Assembly (NCBI RefSeq): GCF_949987535.1
Contig: NC_080078.1
Coordinates: forward strand, 23,766,942 to 23,830,941
Source: Balaenoptera acutorostrata
Taxonomy: Eukaryota; Chordata; Mammalia; Artiodactyla; Balaenopteridae
Direction: 5' to 3'
DNA: 64,000 bases
Part shown: piece after piece, positions 57,301 to 64,000 of the stretch
Layout of the letters: every line of letters begins with the position of its first letter
Position numbering within the stretch: the stretch's first letter is position 1
Position numbers and translations under genes: made by a program
The notes under the pieces: model-generated
Databases searched by the model: none
Told to the model about the DNA's origin: nothing
The model's input: the letters and a program-made list of their open reading frames with translations, nothing else

Positions 57301-60300
57301 TTTGTTCTAATTCGTGAAGAATGCCATTGGTAGTTTGATGGGGATTGCATTGAATCTGTAGATTGCTTTGGATAGTATAGTCATTTTCACAATATTGATT
57401 CTTCCAATCCAAGAACATGATATATTTTTCCATCTGATTATGTCATCTTTGATTTCTTTCATTAGTGTTTTATAGTTTTCTGAGTACAAGTCTTTTACCT
57501 CCTTAGGCAGGTTTATTCCTAGGTATTTTATTCTTTTTGTTGCAATGGTAAATGGAAGTGTTTACTTAATTTCTCTTTCTGATTTTTCATTGTTGGTGTA
57601 TAGAAATGCCAGAGATTTCTGTGCATTAATTTTGTATCCTGCAACCTTACCAAATTCATTGATTAGTTCTAGTAGTTTTCTGGTGGCATCTTTAGGATTT
57701 TCTATGTACAGTATCATGTCATCGGCACACAGTGACAGTTTTACTTCTTCTTTTCCAATTTGTATTCCTTTTATTTCTTTTTCTTCTCTGATTGCTGTGG
57801 CTAGGACTTCCAAAACTATGTTGAATGAGCATGGCAAGAGTGGACATCCTTGTCTTGTTTCTGATCCTAAAGGAAATGCTTTCAGTTTTTCACCATTGAG
57901 TATGATGCTTGCTGTGGGTTTGTCATATACGGCCTTTATTATGTTGAGTTGGTTCCCTCTGTGCCCATTTTCTGGAGAGTTTTTATCATAAATGGGTGTT
58001 GAATTTTGTCAAAAGCTTTTTCTGCATCTATTGAGATGATCATATGGTTTTTGTTCCTTAATTTGTTAATGTGGTGTATCACATTGATTGATTTGCATAT
58101 ATTGAAGAATCCTTGCCTCCCTGGGATAAATCCCACTCCACCATGGTGTATGATCCTTTTAATGTGTTGTTGGATTCTGTTTGCTGGTACTTTGTTCATG
58201 ATATTTGCATCTATGTTCATCAGTGATATTGGGCTATAATATTCTTTTTGTGTGATATCTTTTTCTGGTTTTGGTATCAGGGTGATGGTGGCTTCGTTGA
58301 ATGAATTTGGGAGTGTTTCTCCCTCTGCAATTTTTTGGAAGTGTTTGAGAAGGATCGGTGTTAGCTCTTCCCTAAATGTTTGATAGAATTCGCTTGTGAA
58401 GCCATCTGGTCCTGGACTTTTGTTTGTTGGAAGATTTTTAATTATGGTTTCAATTTCATTACTTTTGATAGGTCTGTTTATAATTTCTAATTCTTCCTGG
58501 TTCAGTCTTGGAAGCTTATACCTTTCCAAGAATTTGTCCATTTCTTTGTGGTTGTCCATTTTGTTGGTGTATAGTTGTTTGTAGTAGTCTCTTATAATCC
58601 TTTGTATTTCTGCAGTGTCAGTTGTGATTTCTCCTTTTTCATTTCTAATTTTATTGATTTGCGTCCTCTCCCTGTTTTTCTTGATGAGTCTGGCTAAGGG
58701 TTTATCAATTTTGTTTATCTTGTCAAAGAACCAGCTCTTAGTTTTATTGATCTTTGCTATTGTTTTCTTCATTTCTATTTCATTTATTTCTGCTTTGATC
58801 TTTATGATTTCTTTCCTTCTACTGACTTTGGGTTTTCTTTGTTCTTCTTTCTCTAGTTGTTTTAAGTGTAGGGTTAGATTGTTTATTTGAGATTTTTCTT
58901 TTTTCTTGAGGTGAGATTGAATTGCTATAAACTTCCCTCTTAGAACTGCTTTTGCTGCGTCCCATAGGTTTTGGGTCATCATGTTTTCATTGTCATTTGT
59001 TTCTATGTATCTTTTTATTTCTTCTTTGATTTCTTCAGTGATCTCTTGGTTATTTAGTAGTGCACTGTTTAGCCTCCATGTATTTGTGTTTTTTACAGTT
59101 TTTCTCCTGTAATTGATTTCCAGTCTCATAACATTGTGGTCAGAAAAGATGCTTGATACAATTTCAATTTTCTTAAATTTTCCAAGGCTTGATTTGTGAC
59201 CCAAGATGTGATCTATCCTGGAGAATGTTCCATGTGCACTTGAGAAGAAAGTGTATTCTGCCACTTTTGGGTGGAATGTTCTGTAAATATCAATTAGATC
59301 TATCTGGTCTATTGTTTCATTTAAAGCTTGTGTTTCCTTATTTATTTTCTGTTTGGATGATCTGTCCATTGGTGTAAGTGGGGTGTTAAGGACCCCCACT
59401 ATTATTGTGTTACTGTCGATGTCTCCTTTCATGGTTGTTAGCATTTGCCTTATATATTGAGGTGCTCCTATGTTGGGTGCATAGACATTTATAATGGTTA
59501 TATCTTCTTCTTGGATTGATCCCTTGATCATTATGTGGTGTCCCTCCTTATCTCTTGTAACAGTCTTTATCTTAAAGTCTATTTTATCTGAGACGGGTAT
59601 TGCTACTCATCTGCATGGAATATCTTTTTCCATCCCTTCACTTTCAGTCTGTATGTATCCCTAGGTCTGAAGTGGGTCTCTTGTAGACAGGATATATATG
59701 GATCTTGTTTTTGTATCCATTCAGCCAGTCTGTGTCTTTTGGTTGGGGCATTTAATCCATTTTCATTCAAGGTTGTTATCAATATGTATGTTCCTATTAC
59801 CATTTTCTTAATTGTTTTGGGTTTGTTTTTGTGGGTCTTCTTCTTCTGTTGTGTTTCCTGCCTAGAAAAGTTTCTTTAGCATTTGTTGTAAAGCTGGTTT
59901 GGTGGTGCTGAATTCTCTTAGCTTTTGCTTGTCTGAAAAGCTTTTGACTTCTCCATCAAATCTGAATGAGATCCTTGCTGGGTAGAGTAACCTTGGTTGT
60001 AGGTTTTTCTCTTTCATCACTTTAAGTATATCCTGCTACTCCCTTCTGGCCTGTAGTTTCTGTTGAAAAATCAGCTGATAACCTTATGGGGATTCCTTTG
60101 TATGTTATTTTTTGTTTTTCCCTTGCTGCTTTTAATATTTTTCCTTTGAATTTAATTTTTGTTAGTTTGATTAATATGTGTCTTGGTGTGTTTTTCCTAG
60201 GGTTTATCCTGTATGGGACTCTCTGTGCTTCCTGGACTTGGGTGACTATTTCCTTTCCCATATTAGGGAATTTTTTGACTATAATCTCTTCAAATATTTT

Positions 60301-63300
60301 CTCAGACCCTTTCTTTTTCTCTTCTTCTTCTGGGACCCCTATAATTCAAATTTGGTGCGTTTAGTGTTGTTCCAGAGGTCTCTGAGATTGTCTTCAATTC
60401 TTTTCATTCTTTTTTCTTTATTCTGCTCCTTGACAGTTATTTCCACCTTTTTGTCTTCCAGCTCACTTATTCGTTCTTCTGCCTCAGTTATTCTGTTATT
60501 GATTCCTTCTAGTGTATTTTTCAATTCAATTATTGTGTTGTTCATCTCTGTTTGTTTGTTCTTTAGTTCTTCTAGATCTTTGTTAAACATTTCTTGTATT
60601 TTCTCAATCCGTGCCTCCATTCTGAGTTTCTGGATCATCTTTACTATCATTACTCTGAATTCTTTTTCTGGTAGGTTACCTATTTTCCCTTCATTTATTT
60701 GGTCTCATAGGTTTTTACCTTGCTCCTTCATCTGTGACATATTTTTTTGCCGTCTCATTTTTTTTTTTTTTAAAGATTTATTTATTTATTTTTTATTGAT
60801 TGATTGATTGATTGATTGCTATGTTGGGTCTTCGTTTCTGTGCTAGGGCCTTCTCTAGTTGTGGCAAGCGGGGGCCACTCCTCATCACGGTGCGTGGGCC
60901 TCTCACCATCGCGGCCCCTCCTGTTGCGGAGCACAGCTCCAGACGCGCAGGCTCAGTAATTGTGGCTCACAATGCCGCTCTGCGGCATGTGGGATCTTCC
61001 CAGACCAGGGCTCGAACCCGCGTCCCCTGCATTAGCAGGCAGACTCCCAACCACTGCGCCACCAGGGAAGCCCTTTTTTTTTTTTTTTTTTAATGAGTGG
61101 GATTGTGTTCCTGTCTTACTGGTTGTTTGGCCTGAGGCTTCCAACACTGGAGTTTGTAGGCTATTGGGTAGAGTTGGGTGTTGGTGCTGAGATGAGGAAC
61201 TCTGTTAGACCTCACTCTGATGAATATTCCCTGGGGCCTGAGGTTCTCTGTTAGTCCAGTGGTTCAGACTCGGAGCTCCCACTGCAGGAGCTTCAGCCCA
61301 ACCCCAGGCTCGTGAACCAAGATCCCGTGAGCCACGTGGGGCGGCAAAAAAAAAAAAAGAGAACAATAACAAAGTAAAAAATAAAATTAGACTAGGAAAC
61401 TAACAGATATGTTAGAAAGAATATAAAAATAAAAATATAGATGAATCAACAACCAGAAGGTACATCAGTACCACAATACTAAAAAAGAAGAGGAGGGAAA
61501 ATAAAAATAAAAAAAGGCTGGGGGGAAGGCCTTGGCTGTGGAGAGTGGGACCTAAGCAAGGGTGAGGTGTGGGCGGGGCCTATGCTCAGGACCCACAGGG
61601 CTGGAAAAGGCCCTGGGGGCTGTGGGGGGTGGGGCTTAGGCTCAAGGAACAGAAGGGGCCCAGGCGTGCCCCCCACCCCTGGTCTCAGAGGGAAGGGGAC
61701 CTCACCTGGGAGCCCAGCAGGCTTCCTGGGCTCGAGTGGGTGGGGCAGACGCCCTCCTCTTCTCTCCTGCTCCTCTGGTCTGGGAGGGCCCCTCCCGTCT
61801 GCCTCTCCTGATCTCCCTGACTTCCCTCCTATGCCCCCAAGGACCCATGCGGCCTGGAGGGGGCTTTGGAGGGCAGGGGATCAGCTTGGGAGCTCAGCAG
61901 GCTCCCCAGCCCGAGTGGGCCGGTCGATCACCCTCCGCTCCTCTCCCCTCCTCCTGGAAGGCCCCTCCTGCCTGCCTCTCCTGATCTCTGATCTCCCCGG
62001 CCTCAGGGGCGCTGATCCTGTCTGGCCTCCACTTCTCCTCCCCTCTCAGTCCCCCTACATCCTACCAGTTCACTTTGGGGTTCCTTCCATCTCCTTGGGC
62101 ATCAGAGTTCCCCACCAGCAGCCGGCAGGCGCCCTAGTTGTGGGGAGAAGCTAACTCTGCATCTTCCCACACTGCCATCTTGACTCCGTCTCCTCCCCAG
62201 GGTTATTTTGAAGCAGATTCCAGACATCATATCATTTTATCCATCAAAATTGCTTTAAGTATCTTTAAAAAGTGATTCCTTTTTTTTTTTTTAACATAAC
62301 CACAATACCATTATCCCATCTAAAACCATTAACAAGAAGTCCTTAAGATCATCAAATATCCAATGTATAAATCCCCCTTGTCGTGTATTTATTTAAGAAA
62401 CCAGGTTGTTTTGTAGAGTTTATTTACCAAAGTCTGGATTTTGCTAATTATGCCATGGTACAATTTAACACATTCATCTCCTCTGTATATTTCCTATAAA
62501 TTGGTAGTGAGAGCTGAAGGCTTGATCAGATTAGGTTCAATTATTCTTAGCAAGATAATTTCTTAGGTAAGGGTCTTCTTCCATCAGGGGGGCATAATGT
62601 CAGGTTGTCTCGTCGTGTTGTCAGCAGCTGTTATTGATGCCAGTGGCCGGCTCTGGCAATTTACTAGGGGTTTTATTTTTATTTTTAATATTTATTTATT
62701 TATTTATCTATTTATTTGGCTGCACTGGATCTTTAGTTGCAGCATGTGGGATTGAGTTCCCTGACCAAGGGTCAAACCCAGGCCCCCTGCATTGGGAATG
62801 TGGAGTCTTAGCCACTGGACCACCAGGGAAGTCCCTACTAGAGGTTTTTAAAGTGTCAATATTCTAAGTCTATTGTTTCATCTTCGTGTATTAGCTAGAT
62901 GGAATACTTCTATAAAGAGGATCTCTCATCTACTATTTAGCTACCCAATAGGCAAATAAATGCTTAATCCTGTCCTTTATTTACCAGTTTCCAAAATAAT
63001 GAGTTGGTTCTTCAACAGTGACCAACACAGCATGTATTTAAAAATTTGCAGTAAGGGTGGAGCCTGCTGGGATATAAACTGTCATTGAGATGAATAGTGT
63101 CCTGGGGCTTCTAGACATTTGGATCAGTGTTTCCCAAACTTCCTTGAACAGAGGCCTTTAAAATGTGTGATACCTTTTCCAGAGGACCATAGAGCACAGA
63201 CTAAGAGAATTCCATCCATATCCCCCATTTGTCCGTTGCTCTGTCCTCGTCTCTGCCCCCACTTCTCTCCCTTCTCACCCCATTTCCCCGCCCCCCACAA

Positions 63301-63939
63301 CTTTTTTTCAGCCATTTTCTCTAACAAGGATCAAAAGCTAACCAGCCCATCTTGAAATGATCATGGTTCCATCCTCATTGTGTTCTAATTATCTCTGGCC
63401 ATAATTTAAATCAATATCCAATTGAAAGTTACTCTTTGTGACATTATTAAAATTTGACCCTGAGGTTATAATGTTCTCATTTTAAAGATAGTATTGCAGT
63501 TCTTTTAGGATTGTGGAGGAAGTGTTCTCATTTATTCTATATATTAAATGCTTTACATTCAACACATTATTTTCTCAAAGGGTTTATGATGGAGTATTTA
63601 TTTAATAGACATGGGGGGCAGCATACCTCCTTGTACAGACTGAGTACATTGGCTAAATCTAACGAACAAATGAGAGGTATTGGCCTTAAGATATGATAAT
63701 TGCTTTATTTTCCAAAATTCCTTTCAGATGAGACAAGCAGATCAGAATGTAGTAACAGCTTTAATTCACAGACCTTGGAGCCTTAGCCATACAGGAGATG
63801 GGAAACCACGCTTTGATACTTTATGGAAACAGTCCATGTTTGTGGCATTGGACATTTTGCTCGATTGGAGTATGCATAATATCTTGTGGTACTTGTGTGG
63901 AATTTCAGCTTTCCTCATACAAAAGGATTTTGTATCTCC
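41973..63939 (+). CDS. GDE1: GDE1, glycerophosphodiester phosphodiesterase 1 (exons 1-5 of 6)
   Basis: GDE1 (MIR16) is a membrane glycerophosphodiesterase that hydrolyses glycerophosphoinositol and glycerophospho-N-acylethanolamines, releasing for example anandamide. The exons are 41973-42233, 49348-49523, 51350-51455, 54629-54721 and 63728-63939, all GT-AG with matching phases. They give residues 1-282 and two bases of codon 283; the human protein is 331 long, so about 49 C-terminal residues lie off the right edge. An N-terminal membrane helix is near 11-26, with a second hydrophobic run at about 31-48. The GDPD catalytic set is intact: H70-R71 in AHRGGS, E79-N80 in APENT, E97 and D99 in GVELD, and H112 in LMHD. 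A C-terminal hydrophobic segment is at about 252-274. It looks functional. Confidence 0.96.
42400..42870 (-). repeat. L2 fragment
   Basis: Plus-strand tatttgctatgtgccaggta, tttcacagagcttgcactgg, gaagaagtgacctttgaact, gaacagcaagtgcaaaggtc and ggccaggttaagtagagtct follow an L2 read backwards. Confidence 0.65.
43050..43500 (+). repeat. Two MIR fragments
   Basis: 43050-43235 (tctgatcctctcatttccct, tctgattccaagtcccagtg) and 43300-43500 (acaagttacttaagcgctct, tttcctcatctgtaaaatgg). Confidence 0.5.
44095..45075 (+). repeat. L2, interrupted near 44225-44695
   Basis: L2 text aaaaccctgcagtggttttt and accttgtggcctttgtatta, tctcagctcaaatgtcatat, aaagaggccttccctgattg and agtgcctgatacatagtaga. The 44225-44695 middle is of a different, unnamed kind. 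Confidence 0.6.
45076..46165 (+). mobile_element. Old L1 3' part (ORF2 C-terminus and 3' UTR), split by a SINE
   Basis: cattatcagccatcaggaaa, cttcatacactgatggtggg, SINE, ttcactcctaggtatatact, caatggaatattatttagca, gattagtagttgccagggac and gaattgtatactttaaatgg. Typical L1M order with no intact frame. Confidence 0.75.
45297..45591 (+). mobile_element. CHR-type SINE
   Basis: gacttccctggtggcgcagt head, cacagccaaaaattaattaa tail. Exact target duplication AAGGTTAAATATAG at 45283-45296 and 45592-45605. Confidence 0.93.
46201..46501 (-). mobile_element. CHR-type SINE
   Basis: Reverse orientation; exact target duplication TAAAGCAGACACTTTTT at 46184-46200 and 46502-46518. Confidence 0.93.
46520..46730 (-). 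repeat. Old L1 3'-UTR fragment
   Basis: agtataatttacatacaata, tttgatgagttttgataaat and ccatttccatcaccctagaa match a reversed L1M 3' UTR. Confidence 0.5.
47435..47625 (+). repeat. MIR
   Basis: tatattgagtgccacctctg, agccaggcaccaagc, aaatcctcacaactctta and gacatagccagttagtgatg. Confidence 0.65.
47791..48077 (+). mobile_element. CHR-type SINE
   Basis: ggcttccctggtggcgcagt head to cccaacacagccaaaaaaat and an A tail. The target duplication is unclear. Confidence 0.88.
48295..48515 (+). repeat. MIR
   Basis: gtggttaagagtgtagcctc, tgtaacccagagcaagtttc, gggttgtgaggatcaaatga and agtgcctgacaaatataaaa. Confidence 0.7.
49348..49523 (+). CDS. GDE1: GDE1 exon 2, residues 88-146
   Basis: A 176-nt exon, [19 protein letters not shown] to NPAANHRL plus two bases of a split Arg. 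It contains E97, D99 and H112. The acceptor ttttgttaag has a weak pyrimidine tract; donor gtaagt. Confidence 0.95.
49524..52400. other. GDE1: GDE1 introns 2 and 3, mostly unassigned
   Basis: Apart from exon 3, I see only a G-run/GT microsatellite near 49818-49845 and AT-rich unique-looking sequence. Confidence 0.4.
51350..51455 (+). CDS. GDE1: GDE1 exon 3, residues 146-181
   Basis: A 106-nt exon, [20 protein letters not shown] to [10 protein letters not shown]. Acceptor ctcttatag. The donor ATG-gtacag is weaker than usual but is the only one that keeps the frame. The end HANM differs from human HAHK. Confidence 0.93.
52455..52630 (+). mobile_element. MER5A-like fragment
   Basis: ggtctgcatcagaatcacca, atacagattcctaggccatt and aagatttttaatgagcacct are diverged MER5A. 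Confidence 0.5.
52813..53170 (+). mobile_element. CHR-type SINE, long form
   Basis: ggacttccctggtggcacag head. Target duplication AAAATGGGAGCATA (52799-52812), repeated as AAAATGGGAGTATA (53171-53184). Confidence 0.92.
53220..53430 (+). repeat. MIR
   Basis: aagatcacgggctttggaga, tataacc-type middle, gggcaaaatgggaacaatg and agggttgttgtgagaatcag. Confidence 0.6.
54259..54582 (-). mobile_element. CHR-type SINE close to a GDE1 exon
   Basis: Reverse orientation with a (TTTA)n tail. Exact target duplication GGGACTACATTTT at 54246-54258 and 54583-54595. It ends 46 bp before GDE1 exon 4. Confidence 0.93.
54629..54721 (+). CDS. GDE1: GDE1 exon 4, residues 182-212
   Basis: A 93-nt phase 0-0 exon, [18 protein letters not shown] to SFLPEVIYK. 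Acceptor cttttacag, donor gtaaaa. A minus-strand SINE ends only about 46 bp upstream. Confidence 0.94.
54850..55021 (-). mobile_element. 5'-truncated L1 3' UTR
   Basis: tatacagcaggttcttatta, caatcccaatctcccaattc and gtccatacgtttgttcttta are a reversed cetartiodactyl L1 3' UTR. Imperfect flanking repeats: aagaaacttctctttt and aagagactcctctttt. Confidence 0.7.
55981..56257 (-). mobile_element. CHR-type SINE nested in L1 ORF2
   Basis: Reverse orientation, inside the ORF2 C-terminal region. Flanking acatgtctctctttt and acatgtctctttttg form the target duplication. It is younger than the L1. Confidence 0.9.
56255..57837 (-). pseudogene. L1 ORF2 remnant: RT palm, thumb and C-terminal part
   Basis: Pieces in several frames: 57837-57562 ([15 protein letters not shown]), 57489-56867 in overlapping fragments ([19 protein letters not shown]), and 56772 downwards ([18 protein letters not shown], then the Cys-rich segment around [15 protein letters not shown]). 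The last ends in a SINE at 56257. Confidence 0.85.
57939..59531 (-). pseudogene. L1 ORF2 remnant: endonuclease and first half of reverse transcriptase
   Basis: A 530-codon open stretch of L1 ORF2, without the first part of the endonuclease. It carries the SDHN block of the endonuclease and the RT fingers/palm start ([20 protein letters not shown]). The frame closes just before the catalytic ADD motif, which continues in another frame at 57837-57562 as LCADDMILY, with Cys where active L1s have Phe. Non-functional. Confidence 0.88.
60022..60650 (-). pseudogene. L1 ORF1 remnant
   Basis: 60650-60339 encodes the coiled coil ([18 protein letters not shown]), and 60261-60022 the C-terminal part ([20 protein letters not shown]). 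They are separated by a frame break near 60300. Confidence 0.85.
60768..61074 (-). mobile_element. CHR-type SINE nested in the L1 5' UTR
   Basis: Reverse orientation, ending ccaccagggaagccc, between long T runs. The target site is T-rich, so the duplication cannot be delimited. Confidence 0.9.
61242..61360 (+). mobile_element. Diverged short SINE in the L1 5' UTR
   Basis: gttagtccagtggttcagac, ggagctcccactgcaggagc, gtgaaccaagatcccgtgag and cggcaaaaaaaaaaaa keep the SINE order but are more diverged than the other copies. It could instead be part of this L1 family's 5' UTR. Confidence 0.5.
62210..63160 (-). repeat. Old L1ME-type 3' region, split by a SINE
   Basis: attccagacatcatatcatt, ataaccacaataccattatc, gtctggattttgctaattat, cttgatcagattaggttcaa, then ggaatacttctataaagagg. 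An old element into which the full-length L1 inserted. Confidence 0.5.
62677..62835 (-). mobile_element. Short SINE
   Basis: Reverse orientation with a (TTTA)n tail, ending accagggaagtccc. Target duplication TACTAGGGGTTTT / TACTAGAGGTTTT at 62662-62674 and 62836-62848. Confidence 0.85.
63728..63939 (+). CDS. GDE1: GDE1 exon 5, residues 213-283
   Basis: A 212-nt exon, [20 protein letters not shown] to IQKDFVS plus CC of a split Pro, then donor gtaagt. It includes the hydrophobic stretch [13 protein letters not shown] near the C-terminus. Acceptor aattcctttcag. Confidence 0.95.
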
Positions 63940-64000
63940 GTAAGTTGGAAGATTTTTTTTATCTTCTGATACATTTCCTGAATGTTCTTCTTGAAAAGGG

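Larger units (their letters stand above)
55358..62193 (-). mobile_element. Full-length L1 (LINE-1), inactivated, in GDE1 intron 4
   Basis: Runs from a 5' start GGAGACGGAGTCAAGATGG (62193 downwards) to a 3' end with a short A tail (T run at 55354-55363). The 16-bp target duplication TCCCCAGGGTTATTTT is exact at 55342-55357 and 62194-62209. In L1 order there is a GC-rich 5' UTR (about 62193-60700), ORF1 remains (about 60690-59870), ORF2 remains (about 59803-55800) and a 3' UTR. ORF2 is broken by a stop after the first 66 codons (59603), a frame change near 57938, further breaks and a SINE in its C-terminus. Two long and one short SINE are nested in it. It lies antisense to GDE1. Confidence 0.92.

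Noticed and set aside
57545..57991. 148-codon and other plus-strand frames across the L1
   Set aside because: They are the antisense of L1 ORF2, low-complexity and rich in Leu, Ser and Phe.

Overview
This is mammalian nuclear DNA, and almost certainly from a cetacean. Twenty-one copies of a tRNA-derived SINE of the CHR type (known from whales, dolphins and hippos) are scattered through it, many with intact target-site duplications. Cetartiodactyl-type L1 elements, MIR, L2, MER5 and MaLR remnants fill most of the rest. Family names for repeats are from memory, not from a library search.

The genes are spliced and match the human 16p12.3 neighbourhood VPS35L - CCP110 - GDE1, seen here in reverse order. 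(1) About 2.5-10.3 kb, minus strand: the first two coding exons of VPS35L (39 codons, starting MAVFPW) with a CpG-rich promoter; the rest of the gene lies off the left edge. (2) About 12.6-39.9 kb, minus strand: complete CCP110. All 14 coding exons (14518-35582) were found with GT-AG borders and compatible phases. They give a 1013-residue protein, next to about 1012 for human; a probable non-coding first exon sits near 39.7 kb and a long AT-rich 3' UTR follows the stop. (3) About 41.8-63.9 kb, plus strand: GDE1 exons 1-5 (residues 1-283 of about 331); the last exon is off the right edge. CCP110 and GDE1 are head to head with their CpG islands about 2 kb apart. CCP110 and VPS35L are tandem, with about 2.3 kb between the likely CCP110 poly(A) site and the VPS35L promoter.

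The products are not a pathway: VPS35L is the large subunit of the Retriever endosomal recycling complex, CCP110 caps centrioles and restrains ciliogenesis, and GDE1 is a membrane glycerophosphodiester phosphodiesterase. The adjacency is old synteny.

The most unusual structure is a 112-bp, nearly identical inverted duplication inside CCP110. Sequence from the last intron (15335-15446) reappears in reverse complement at 21994-22104, where it replaces part of an old dispersed repeat, without poly(A) or target-site duplication. This looks like a templated repair insertion. Other points of interest are a 50-bp phased array of YY1/GC-box modules carrying upstream ATGs at the VPS35L promoter, a full-length antisense L1 (55358-62193) in GDE1 intron 4 with a 16-bp target-site duplication and nested SINEs, a short L1 with 28 nt of foreign sequence after its poly(A), an optional read-through C-terminus of CCP110, and an unassigned GC-rich block in a CCP110 intron.
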